Shown piece by piece: positions 1 through 11,972 of a DNA stretch of 64,000 nt. Position 1 is the first letter of the stretch. Each line of letters begins with the position of its first letter. Under the pieces are notes generated by a model. That model made no database searches, was not told the DNA's origin, and saw only the letters and a list, made by a program, of their open reading frames with translations. The DNA comes from Copromyces sp. CBS 386.78. Lineage: Eukaryota; Ascomycota; Sordariomycetes; Sordariales; Sordariaceae. The DNA lies in assembly GCA_030685235.1 (NCBI GenBank), contig MU839146.1, forward strand, positions 124,001 through 188,000, written 5' to 3'. A program made the position numbers and the translations under genes.

Positions 1-1105
1 GGGTTTACGGACGCATGGTGGATGGCTACGGTGACCATAATACACCCAAGGGCTGGTGCTCACAGGACAATATCTCGGTTCTCGTCGAGCATTCGCCACC
101 GGCATTATCGCGCGCCGGGAGATAATCGATCGATTGCTGGGCTGGCAGGTTCGTCTCCACGATGGTGTGAGGCTCGTCGTCCACCAAAGTTATTGGTTAG
201 AGGAGGATGGTTGAGCTGGTTTGTACCCGTTCCACGGCGTCTTAGGGATCAAGAATTCATGATTATCATCTGCAGTCAGACTGGGTTTCGCTTCCTCTGT
301 CATTCATTCCATTGCCTGTTTTGATGCCGCATTTCGAGGAGCCTCTTGGCGGTACAGTACTAAGGGTCCTGAGCAACCTGGCGCGACTGAACAACCAGAC
401 ACGACAGGCCGGTGAGAATCGACATGTCTGATCAGTTGCAGGAGAAATGTCGATATGTATGTTTTCTTTGCTGCATAAATGTGCATAGCTAATGCCTGCC
501 TGGCGTACACACGGGACGGCTGGATGAATTAGGCAGCAGAAGTGGGTCCGCCGCGATAGCTCAACCAATGTCGACGAGTTCCCCGCAAAAGGTTTCTCGT
601 GTTGAGATGGAAGCCATTGAAGATTCCAGGCAACACCAGGCATCACATCCACCATTTACACGACGAGTTCACATGATGTCGCGCCAGATCCGCGAGATTC
701 GCCATGGGTTCGCGGTTAATCTAGGGTTGTTGACCTGGGTTGTCCAGGCAGCACACCCCCTGGCGACTTTTCTCTTGGGATAGCTTGTCCCTAGCAATCA
801 AGCCGGATGGAAAGCGCCATCGTCGTGAGGCGTTGAGGGGCGAGGATGCGTTCAAAGAAGCGGGAAGGAAGGTGCATTCGATACTAGTTCAAGTCGACCT
901 ACCGGGAGGTACCTGCCTCAACAGAGTACTGACGGACAGCCAATTTTATAAAATGAAGAATGGTTCGCTCCTGTCTTCTTTTTCCACCATCATCCCATCC
1001 TCATCATCCTTATTCCTCGCCGTCTTTGACACAGTCAAGTCAACATCTCTCGGTGTTCAACATCAACAAACACCAAGCCACATCTCCTCAAGACACTTCA
1101 ACAAC
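1..1105. other. Left-edge spacer and leader of the ankyrin gene
   Basis: I see no gene in the first kilobase. Open frames here are short and lack recognisable motifs. From about 955 to 1105 the plus strand becomes C/T-rich with CA-rich patches. This is the usual look of a fungal promoter-proximal leader and leads directly into the start codon of the next gene. Confidence 0.6.
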
Positions 1106-4100
1106 ATGGCGACATCAACCTTCCCCCAGCTGCCAGTCCCTCACAATGACTTGGTCAAGCACATCGCCAACCACCCAGAGACCCCCATGGTCAAGCTCCT
1201 CCAGCCTTATCGTGAATATGAGGCTCGTCTTCGTCAGGCCTACGCTCAAGAGCCGGACTCTGACCTGCTCAAGGACCCCTACGTCAACGTCCTGCCTCTC
1301 TTCACAGACAACACCTCCGACATCAAGATGCGAGCCCGCAACATTGAGGCCGAGTCCGAAGAGGACAAGGCACGCTACATCATGCCCCTTCCCAAAGACA
1401 TGCGCCGTCCAGACCAGTCCCCCGCTGTTGTTCAGTCCCACCACGAGTTCCGGAAAAACTTCAACATCTTTTCCGAGTCTTCTCTCGTCGAGTTGAACTG
1501 GGACAATGTCGTTGCCGCCGGCTCCTCCGTTGTCAACTGCATCTTGCCTGTTCCCAACAAGTACAGCGTCTCCAAGAGGTTGATGCGCGAGTTCTACCAT
1601 GAAAAGTTCGCTCCCGCTTCTGATGTCGATCTGTTCTTGTATGGCCTTAGCGAGGAGCAGGCAATTGAGAAGATCAAGGAGATTGAGAGTTCGGTGAGGG
1701 ATGCGCTGCTTTGCGAGACTACCACTGTCAGGACCAAGCATGCTGTTACTATTTGTGAGTTTTCCCCCTTACTTTATGTGCTGCTTGTGGAATGAGAAAC
1801 TTACACCAGTTCAGGCAGCCAATATCCCACCAGACACATTCAGATCGTTCTCCGCATCTACAAGTCCGTGTCCGAAATCCTCACCGGCTTCGACATTGAC
1901 TGCTCCGGCGCTGCATATGATGGCAAGCAGGTCTATTGCACCCCTCGCGCTCTACAGTCTTACATGACTCAGACCAACCACATCGACCTCACTCGCCGCA
2001 GTCCCTCCTATGAGAACCGCCTTTCCAAGTACAGCCGCAGAGGCTTCGAGGTCTACTGGCCGGAACTTGACCGTTCTCGCATTGATCCTACCATCTTCGA
2101 GAGGAGTTTTATGAGAACTCTTGGTCTCGCAAGGCTTCTTGTGCTGGAAAGACTGCCAACTGCCAAGGCTAGAGACAACTATGTCGACCAGCGCCGCCAG
2201 GAGAGAGGTCGCCCTGCTCTTAACCGCTTCATGCGCAAGAATTTCCGGGCTATGGGTGGAAACATCAAGGACGACTATGACGACGAGATTGCCGATTGGG
2301 TCGACGAGGAGGAGGTGTCCAACTACCACACTTTCACCATCCCTTATGGCCCCAAGTTCCACGCCAAGAAGATCGAGAAGCTTTGCTACACCAGGGATCT
2401 CTTGCTCAATGCCGAGTGGAACCAGCGCGATGATCGGACCGTGTACTTGCACCGTCATCCTGCCTTTGTAAGTCTTTCCGAAATGGAGACACTGGTTGTG
2501 CTTTGCTGACAATTTCTTAGTTTGGCCGCTTCAAAGACGTTGTTGAAGACTGCTGCGGATACTGCCCGGTTCCCCAGACCGATGAAGAGAAAGATATCGC
2601 CGAAGCGGAGGCCAAGATCTACGTCTCTGGCAGAATCTCCTTTATCAAGGACGACCCCGGAAGACAGCAGATTGGCTCCTTCAACCCTTTGACCGATGAT
2701 GACTGGACGGAAATGGCCTATATCGGCAACACTGCCAGGCTCTGCCAGGCCATTGTCGATGAGGATGTTGAGCACGTCCAAGACTGGCTTTCTCAGGAGG
2801 GCGCCGATCCCAATACCAGGGACCACACTGGCAGGACTCCCCTTCATCTTGCTGTCATGTCCTCTTCGCCGGAAGTGGTTCGTGCTCTCATCGAGGCTGG
2901 TGCCCGCCTTACTGCGCGTCTCGCGGACGGAAGAACCGCACTCCACCTCGCCGCTTCTCGCGGTGATCTGGAGATTATCAAGATCCTTATGAACAAGAGC
3001 AACACCAACGAGGAAGAGTTTGAGGAGCTGGAAGATCAACGTCGCAAGGCCAGGGCTGCACTACGGGAGCAAAAGACGGAGAAGATGGATGTCGACCAAG
3101 AAAATGAGGACGACTTGGAAGACATCGAAATGATCGAAGCGGACGACGCCGAGTCTGATGCCGCTGGCGACAAGATGAGCATTGCGACAGGCTCGTTTGT
3201 CAAGGTCGACAAGACTCCCGAGACGCCAGCTCCCGATGGCACCCTCCCAGCCGAAGATGAGGAAGGCCCTGACTTCTACGACGTGAATCAAGTTGCATGG
3301 GATATTCCGTGCTCGGCATTGCACTTTGCCATTCTAGAGGGACACGATGAGGTTGTCAAGCTTCTGTGTCAAGAGTACGGAGCCGATGTCTTGCTGCCCG
3401 TCAAGTTTCTTCAGGACAAAAACAAGGCCCTCCTCACACTGGTTCTCGTCATGGCCCTTCCCATCGAAAAGGCAAAGTCCATGGCGCAGACGCTTCTCAG
3501 CCTTGGTGCTACGGTCGCCCAGGCGGACATGAACAGTTGCACTGTGTTCAACCGCTACGTGGAGCGGAATGCCAGGACGCTCCTGGACCTGGCCTATGAG
3601 CTTGACAAGGCAGGCTACAAGACCGCAATTAACCACGTCTTGTGCAATCAATGGGCCCAAAGCGATACACCATTGCTAACCGCAATCAAGGAAGGCAACC
3701 TGGGCATGGTTGTGAAGCTCCTTGACACGGGCGCTGTGCCGGAGATCGACTTTGAGACCTGGCTCAAGAGCGCCAGACAATCGGCCATGGAGAGCCGTCT
3801 CAGCGACTTTGAGAGCAACAAGAAATTGTTCCAACAAAATCTTGATCGCCCCTTGATTGCTGCCTTACAGTCCAAGGAGCCTAGCATTGCGCTTGAACTT
3901 TTGGAACGGGGGTGCGATCCGAATACCCTCCATCCCGACTCAGCACGGGCTTTGGAGAACACTTACAGCTCTCGATGGAAGGGAAAAACTGCCCTTGACA
4001 TGGTGCGGTCGCAGCTAAGGGCCCTTCGGAAATACAAAGGAGAAAATACAACACTCGAGGAGCCCCAGAAGCGCCTAGGACTGGACACCTATCTTGAGCG

Positions 4101-6975
4101 ATTCAAGGAAGGTACCTACCAACACTGGGCGGTATCCGGCGCAGTCAAGTCTGCGAAATGGGGAGAGAAGAGGGTGTGGAAGGAGTATGAAAAAGGTCTC
4201 GAATGTCTTGCCAGAACGAAGGGTATTCCTGAGAAGGAGCAGGCTATCCGGGACGCGATTGCGACGCTGGAGAAAATCGAGCAGAGCATCATCTCCAAGG
4301 GCGGCAAGACATTCAAGGAGCTCTATCCAGACCGCAAGGAGGACGGTAATGATGACACCAGCAGCAGTCACAATGGGTATTATGGTTTTCATCATAACAG
4401 CGACGCCTCCAAGAAGGAGCCGTATCACTATGACTTCGTGTTCACCGGTGTTCCGGATATGACTGAGACAAAGCAGGCTGCCTATATGGAGCTTTTTGAG
4501 GCCGTATGGAATGGTGATCTCGACAAGGTTAAGAAGTTCACCTTGACTTCTTGGGACGACGCCAAGCAGCAGCCGCCACTTAAGATTGCCGTCGAGGGTC
4601 ATAACGGACACAATCCCTTCACTCTGGCGTTGCACCGTGGTCACTACGATCTCGCCAAGGCGGTGCTGGAGATTGCCCAGGCGCAATACTCGCCTCCGGA
4701 GAAGACCAAGACCCGTTACACGATGAACAAGAGTGGCGAGGTGGACGACGAAGAAGAAGACGGTGATGATGACGACAGTTGCTCGGACGACTCTGGACCC
4801 AGAATCGTGGGCGAGACTGTCGATGATCAGTTCACTATTGACACCATCGGCCAGGTGTCCATGCAGGTAAAGAGTCACGTCTTACCAGTGCAACTGCTCA
4901 AGGGCAGGACGGCCATCAGCAGTTGGTGGAGCGGCAGATGGGGCAATGGCCAGTTTCTTGTCAACGGCGAGGACACGTGGGATCCGCTGACGCATGCCGT
5001 CGAAACCAATGACTTGAAGCTCCTGAAGTTCGTGCTCGATATGGGCGAGCACTTTGGATCCCTGCAGCTTGACCCAGCCACAGAGCCTCCCAAGTTCTTC
5101 TCGGTGCCGGATGCTGTCTTTGGCCACGCTATTGACAAGGGACGCATCGAGATCATGGCTGAGCTGATTAGACGTACTGGTGCGGGCTTGCCGTTGGAGC
5201 ACCTGGTGGAAGGATCCGGTGTCGAGCTTAAGGAGCAGCCGCGGTACTACCAGGGCTTATCGGTGTATGGAAAGAAGAGAAAGGATTGGGCGAATGTCGG
5301 CCGGGAAGTGGCTGAGCAGCCTCGCGACGAGAATTCCACAACGTCGCCTTTGCTGAGAGCTGCAGAAGATCGCTGCATTGAGAGTATTCAGTGGTTCCTG
5401 AGCGATGCTCCGTTGAGACATTACCTCGAATTCGCCAAGTCCAAGGCTGCTCAGGAAGACCCGAGGATGCAGCACTTGGGACGGGCTCCCGGGGGTTTGG
5501 AGGGTGCGATTGCTAGATGGCTTGATGACCAAGGTAAGTTCCCCGTTGCGAGGAACAATATCGAGAAAGAAGCTAACAAGCATACAGGCGAGTTGATCAT
5601 CCACGCCGTCATTACCAACTCGCGCGGAGTTGACGTTGGTGATCTGGTCTCGTATCTCATCAAGGCTTGCCCTGATGCCTTGGAGGCCAAGTCGCACGAC
5701 AACGTGACGCCGCTGATGCAGGCCATTTACATGGGTCGTATCGAACTCGTTAAGCTCTTGCTGGAAGCCGGTGCAGACGCGAACGTCAAGACTAGCACGT
5801 GGAACAATATCCTGCACGCGGCATTACTCCACACACCACCGGCTGACAAGCTCAAGGAACTACTAAGCCTCTTTGACCGCGAGGCCATCATCCGCATGAT
5901 CGCTGAGCGTTCCAGCCTGGCCAGTGATGGCCGCACCCCACTCCACCAATGGCTCAACTCCATCGGAGGGAACGACGACCCTGACAAGTCCATCGCTGTC
6001 TTTAACCTTCTCGTTGAGATGTCATCTGAGGCGGTGACCACGGCGCTCAACTTGCTCAACGCTTCCGGCGACACCCCTCTGCACGACATGGTCAAATCAA
6101 ACCACCAGAGCTCCAAGCTGATCCGAGCCGTGCTGGACTTCCAACCCAGCCTGCTCTTCCGTGAGAACGCCGTGGGCCGGACCCCCGTCGAAGTGGTTCA
6201 TGACGAGCTGATTTCCAGCCGGGTGACGACGGACGACGGGCATCAGAGGTACTACCGGTCTATATACGGGAATGGCAAGGATGGCTATTGCTACTTGCTG
6301 GCAGAGAAGCCGAAGGCGTTCCTCGCCCACGTGAAATCTGAGCAGGAAAAGTGGAGCCGCGAACACTGGCATCATACCAACGACCACAACACCCGAATGT
6401 GGGCTTTGTGCCAGGAGTATCTGGCCAAACTATGCAGCACTCCTCCGCCATCTCGTTCGGCTTCACCTCCCACCGAAGGCGAAACACAAGCGCATGCCCG
6501 GGACCAGTCCCCTCCTAAACGCCGCAAGCTCACGACGGAAACCGAAGGCCGTCTCAATGCGCACATCATTGCCACCAACAAGCTGAAAGAGAAGCGCACG
6601 CTCGTGTCCCTCCCCGAAGCCAACGATGTAGCCAAGCGTCTGGGCGAAATGAAGATGGGATCCAAGTACAAGTACCGGCTTGCCCCCGAAGAGAAGGAAG
6701 AGGAGGATGAAGATGATGAGGTGAAGCGGTTTGCGGATGACGAGACCCCCTTCACTTCCAAGCCTGACCGTCGCACTTGGGGTGACGGTGTCGGGTTTGG
6801 CAGGTGGAGAAGGGGACAGGGAGAGAAGCAGACGCAGAGGAAGAGTTATCATGCACAGGGCAATTTGGCTTGGAAGGATGTGAGGAAGAGTGATGAACCG
6901 AAGGAGGAAACGGAGGAGTGGTTCCAGTGCAAGTATTGCAACGAATATCATACGATGGCGGGGGAGAAATACTGA
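1106..6975 (+). CDS. Large nucleotidyltransferase-like / ankyrin-repeat protein
   Basis: Proposed exons 1106-1754, 1815-2467, 2521-5533 and 5588-6975 give 1,900 residues. The phase is maintained at every junction. The last intron (54 bases) is in frame and could be read through, but it has a GTAAGT donor, a GCTAAC branch point and a CAG acceptor. The N-terminal part carries a GSS motif near residue 139 and a D-V-D-L-F motif at 173-177. This resembles the hGS...DhD pattern of nucleotidyltransferase folds, and it is followed by the conserved stretch HIQIVLRIYKS. Ankyrin repeats of the TPLHLA type lie at about 531-595 and 698-725, with another (TPLMQA) near 1476-1510. Between them are acidic and helical stretches. 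The C-terminus is basic/acidic and ends in a CKYCNEYH motif. Ankyrin repeats indicate protein binding. Enzyme activity is only inferred from the fold-like motifs, and the biological role is unknown. Confidence 0.85.
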
Positions 6976-8166
6976 GGCGCTTGTAGCCTAGATGGGGTGG
7001 GAAGCGTACTTGTGGGAATGTGATTGAGAGTGGGATGATGTTTGTGATGTGGGTGGTTTGGGTGCTTTCTGTCTGGGTTTCTTTTGATGATTTACTGTAG
7101 TCTGTCAGGCAGATTTGTGAGTTATAGTTATAGATTTAGGCTAGTTTTAGCCATGTTTAATGATTCCACTCTTCTCAAGTGATGGCTTCACTGGTACGGT
7201 ACTGGCTGCAATGTTGACCTCTACCACTTGATGGTCCAAAAAATCAAGAGGTGCTTTTCTGACACATTTGCGGAGACCATCAGCATCAGGTGCTTCACCA
7301 ATGTTGATTAAAGGGGTACACGAGCAGCTTCGTTGGAAGTGCTTTGGAAGTCGATGATGGCTTGATTGATGTCGGCGAGGAATCACAAGCCCAGACCATG
7401 TTGTTCGATGCCATCTTCACAAACAGCCGGGATCCTTGAAATGACTTTGACACTGATGGTTGTCCCAGCAACAAAGCAGATTGTTTTGATCACCATTCCC
7501 TTCCTGGAAAAAAGGTTTGTTCGAGAAAGAGAAAGAGAAAAAAGGGTTCATGCAAGACACAATTTCCCCTGGTAGTGGAGCCCTAGGATCATGCATGGTC
7601 GCTGGTCAATGCCCGCCAATGTCTGGTTGGCCAATCAGAGGAAAGGAATCAGCGTGTAAGGTGGCCTCAACTTGGTTATCGTTTCGTTTCGTAAACAAGT
7701 TGCTCTTGTTCCTGAATGAATGATTGACTAAATGATGGCCATGGAGTAGCGAAAGTGTCAAGGAGAAAGTGTGATTGATTTGATTGCTGCCCCTCCTTTT
7801 ATGTTCTGGAATTTGGACTTCTTTGTTGAAGATCATCCCGTCCCGTCCCACCCGCCGAGCTACAGTACAGGGCAAGGCTGCAGCTGAGAGTCGGGAGCTT
7901 TTTGTCAATTTCCACCGATCCCCTTCGTTGGTGACGCGCAAGCTAGTTTATCATCTTTCAGGAACCAACAACGACTGAGCAAGGGAAGACGAACCCCTCC
8001 TCCACCAACCACGTGGAACCTTTGGAACATTCCCTCGTTCCCTAGGGGGCACTTGTTTCATTACACATTGTGACTACTTACCCATACGTTATTCAGATTG
8101 CCGTCGCCAATTCCACCGAGCCCCGTCCGCCCATAGAGGCACCTTTGTCAACGACGACGATCCAAG
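6976..8166. other. Spacer between ankyrin gene and ERV46
   Basis: No supported gene. The first ~200 bases are probably the 3' untranslated region of the ankyrin gene. The last ~150 bases, rich in CA and CC, are probably the ERV46 leader. The scattered short frames show no codon bias or motif. Confidence 0.55.
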
Positions 8167-9811
8167 ATGGCCGGGAAATCGAGATTCACCAAGCTCGACG
8201 CTTTCACAAAAACAGTCGAAGATGCGAGGATCAGGACAACATCCGGAGGCATCGTCACCATCGTCTCCCTGCTTGTTGTTCTGTTCCTCTCATGGGGAGA
8301 ATGGAGAGACTACAGGAAGGTGACAATACACCCCGAGTTGGTGGTTGATAAAGGACGAGGTGCGCATACCCAACGACCCATAAACAGACAAGACAGACAG
8401 CAAGGCAGAAGCTGACCATGGCGGACTACTTACAACAGGCGAACGAATGGAGATCCATCTCAACATCACCTTCCCCAAGGTCCCCTGCGAGCTCTTGACC
8501 CTCGACGTAATGGATGTCTCGGGCGAGCAACAACACGGCGTCCAGCACGGCGTCAAGAAGATCAGACTAAGGCCTCAGAGCGAAGGAGGAGGAGAGATTG
8601 ACGCAAAGGTTATTGCTCTGTACGTTTCCATTTGCCCTTCCCTTCCTCGATCCATCCCCCCATATGTAATCACCACAACCACTATTCTAACAACCCCCCC
8701 ATCACATCAACAGCCACGCAGCCGACGAATCCGCCACCCACCTCGACCCCTCGTACTGCGGTCCCTGCTACGGCGCCCCGGCCCCCTACAACGCCAAAAA
8801 AGCCGGCTGCTGCTCCACCTGCGAAGAGATCCGCGAAGCCTACGCCCAAGCCTCGTGGGCCTTCGGCGACGGCTCCACCATGGAACAATGCCAACGGGAG
8901 CACTACACGGAGCGGCTCGCCGAGCAGCGCCACGAAGGGTGTCGCATCGAAGGCGGCCTGCGCGTCAACAAGGTGGTTGGCAACTTCCACATTGCGCCCG
9001 GCCGGTCATTCAGCAACGGGAACATGCACGTGCACGACCTGGCGCAGTGGTGGAACTCGCCTGTTCCGGGGGGACATTCCTTCAGCCACGTCATTCACTC
9101 GTTGAGATTCGGTCCGCAGTTACCTGATGAGCTGGTGAAGAAGTTGGGTGTTGGAAACGGTGGGAAGAATACCCTCTGGACGAACCACCACCTCAATCCC
9201 CTGGACAACACCAGACAGAAGACCGACGACCCCAACTATAATTTCATGTACTTTGTCAAGATCGTGCCGACCAGTTACTTGCCGCTTGGGTGGGAGAAGA
9301 AACAGGCGGCGGCGGCGCAGAGGGAACAGGATCACAGTCTTGTTGGACTGGGCGCGTTCGGGCAAGGAGGCGATGGAAGCATGGAGACGCATCAGTACTC
9401 GGTTACTAGCCATAAGCGCAGCTTGGCGGGAGGGGATGATGCGAAGGAGGGTCATGGGGAGAGACTGCATAGTAGAGGGGGGATTCCGGGTGTTTTCTTT
9501 TCTTACGTAAGTTTTCTTTTTTCTCTTTTTTTCCTTTTTCCTTTTTTCCTTTTGCCTTTTTTTTTTGCCTGGAGGTAGTAGAAGTGAAAAAGTGATGATG
9601 ATGATGATGATGCTAATAGGTGACGGACGAACGATAGGACATCTCCCCCATGAAGGTGGTCAACCGCGAAGAACGCGCCAAATCCTTTGTGGGTTTTCTG
9701 GCTGGTCTTTGTGCCGTCGTGGGTGGTACCTTGACTGTTGCGGCGGCGGTGGATAGGGGGTTGTTTGAGGGCACCGTGAGGTTGAAGAAGTTGAGGAGTA
9801 AGGACAATTAG
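8167..9811 (+). CDS. erv46: ERV46/ERGIC3-type COPII cargo receptor
   Basis: Exons 8167-8359, 8439-8619, 8714-9506 and 9638-9811 give 446 residues. Known family role: Erv46 with Erv41 cycles between ER and Golgi in COPII/COPI vesicles as a retrograde receptor for escaped ER proteins. The sequence shows the family layout: a short cytosolic N-terminus (KLDAFTKTVEDARIRT), a first membrane span (IVTIVSLLVVLFLSW), and a long lumenal beta-rich domain. The lumenal domain has the cysteine cluster CGPCYG...CCSTCEEIREAY and the conserved NFHIAPGRSF. A second span near the C-terminus (FVGFLAGLCAVVGGTLTVAAAV) is followed by a short basic tail. The start is the only ATG giving the conserved N-terminus. Intron 1 has a GCTGAC branch point. 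Intron 3 is odd: its pyrimidine tract follows the donor and an ATG/GAT repeat runs into the branch point. Confidence 0.95.
9593..9612 (+). repeat. (GAT)n microsatellite inside ERV46 intron 3
   Basis: Six to seven GAT/ATG triplets end at the GCTAAT branch-point sequence, 25 bases before the TAG acceptor. The repeat lies wholly in the intron, so length changes would not alter the protein. Confidence 0.85.
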
Positions 9812-10223
9812 TTCTAGACTTTTGATCAGAAGACGTACGGGAGGCAGGTATAGAACTGATCTGATCGATGGGGTGTGTTAACAGAGTGGGAGTTGCGAAT
9901 ATTTCTTTTTGAGGTCTACTACAGTTCTACAGTTCTACAGGTTATCTGAATCTAGGAGTCTAGGTACATACATACAGTCAGTCAGTCCAAGTCCAAGTCC
10001 AAGTCAAAGTCAATAGCGAGCAAACTGGCAATGCAACGGTTCACGACGGACGGATGCTTTGTTCCCTGCATGGAGATAGATAGATGGTGGACTCGTGCAG
10101 TGGTCTTGATACTCTACGGACCATTCAGCAACCTCACTCGATCCAGTCAGCACCGGAAGCCTACGTACCTTACCTCCATGGTATCGTTCATCGCTGAAGA
10201 CGAGTCGAGTACATATTCCAGGC

Positions 10224-10250
10224 GGGCAGTTTGGGCAGTTTGGGCAGTGG
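10224..10250 (+). repeat. 9-bp tandem repeat
   Basis: GGGCAGTTT is repeated three times, the last copy imperfect, just upstream of a GC-rich patch. Confidence 0.8.
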
Positions 10251-10470
10251 AGTTTGAAAAATAACCCCTTGAAACCAACAAATCCAAACAGGACTTCAGA
10301 CGAACCCCGGCTTCCCGGGGCCCCGAGTCCCGGACGGAGCGCCGATTGTGGATCCCCCGGTGGTCGGGGCCGGGTGGGGGTCCAGAATGATCGTTACGGC
10401 CCGGAGTTTTTGGTGGTAGTGGTCGGTAAGGTAGCTGAGGAACAAATAATAGAATAGAGAAGCGCCGGAG

Positions 10471-10500
10471 GATGCGGTCCGGTGCGGTCCGGTGCGGTCT
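10471..10500 (+). repeat. 10-bp GC-rich tandem repeat
   Basis: Three near-identical copies of GGTGCGGTCC follow each other, and a fourth degenerate copy continues to about 10507. Confidence 0.85.
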
Positions 10501-11143
10501 GGTCCGGAACGGGACCACTCGGGGCTTAGACTAGGAACTTGTAGGTTTAAAACGAAATGTAGGTAGTGTAAGCTCAGCCCCGGCTGTTGACCTTACTTAC
10601 GTACCTTCCATTAGCTTTGGGTCGTCGGTCCGACCGAGTCTCGGATTATTTGTTTGTTTTGGGAAGTCGGCACTCTATGAGATGTCGGTCGGGGGGGTGG
10701 ACAGTCTTTACCCCTCGCTGTTATATTGCAACAAAATTCCAGCACTTCTTTGCAAAAACTAGACTTAGGCAGGGCATTGTGCAAATCGCTACTGGTGCCT
10801 CATCAGTCGCATACACTACAAATCTGCTTGGGAATCCGAACGGGCAGCGAAAAAGTGTTGCACTAAGTAATAACTGGGTAATTTTCCATCCATGTGTTTG
10901 CAAAAGTTCATGCTTGGTGTGCAGCAGTGCTGCTTGAAAACGTCCCCTCGTCACTCCCACCTTCCACACACAGGGCTGTGCAAAGAAAAGCTCATTCAGC
11001 AAAGAAAAGAAACAATTCGCCACCATGATCTGATGGTGTTGGTTGACTTGGTGCAAAGTTCAATTTCACTAGTGTGGGTGATGTTGGCCCGGAGAGCCCT
11101 TAAAGAGAAGGTCGGTGGTGTTGTAATGGCCAAAAATGCCACT

Positions 11144-11171
11144 ACTGACTGACTGACTGACTGACTGACTG
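11144..11171 (+). repeat. (CTGA)n microsatellite
   Basis: About six and a half uninterrupted copies of the tetranucleotide. Confidence 0.9.
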
Positions 11172-11948
11172 CTACAGCAAGATTCGTATGTTCTCGTTGT
11201 GTGATCGTGTCTTGTCTTGTACGGCAGTCTGTGCTGGGTGTCTCTGGCATGTTTGTGCTTGTGTACCTTCAGCGAAATGTTGGCGACCCAAGTTCGAGAT
11301 ATACCTAGCAACCTGCAAACTGCAAAAATCCTGCAACAGCTGGCTCCTGATCATCGAGGGGATAGAACTAGACTAGCAAATGACAAACCCGGTGCGGAGG
11401 AGTCTGTCGGGAAGGACTCGGAGACTTTTAGGTAGGTAGTCTTTGAGAGATGTCGGTCTAGATTTCGAGCTGAGATCTAAAAGGATCGGGGAATCGGTCG
11501 TTGCAACGGTGATGGGATGGTGGTCTAGACACACAAAAGTCCCTAACTTCTTCCAGTTTGTTCATTCACCTTGTCGTATTGATGACAGCAGCATAGATGA
11601 ATACGGAAGTGTGCTGAAGGGATAATAATATCGACCGGCCGCGGTGATGAGCTCTAGAGGAATGAATTGTCGTATAGACAATCAACTTGATGATTTCACA
11701 TTCATACGTACTGGCGAGAGAAAAAGAGAAGGAAAAAAAAACAACCAGAAAATGAAAAAGGAAGAGAAAAACGGATATCTGAAAAGGGTTTAGCGCACAT
11801 GGAAAACTGCTTGCCATTCATAAAGTGTCGACAAGGCAGTTCATCTCGTTTCGCTGTCATCGCAAATGACACTGCGCATGCGATGCAGCGAATGATGCAG
11901 GTCCCGCTGGAGACATTACAGTACATAGCACACTGCGGGCTTCCTTCC

Positions 11949-11972
11949 GTTCGTTCGTTCGTTCGTTCGTTC
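11949..11972 (+). repeat. (GTTC)n microsatellite
   Basis: Six uninterrupted copies of the tetranucleotide, preceded by TTCCTTCC. Confidence 0.9.

Noticed and set aside
740..1795. 351-codon frame starting upstream of the ankyrin gene
   Set aside because: The first 120 codons translate the leader; the conserved protein begins at the ATG at 1106.
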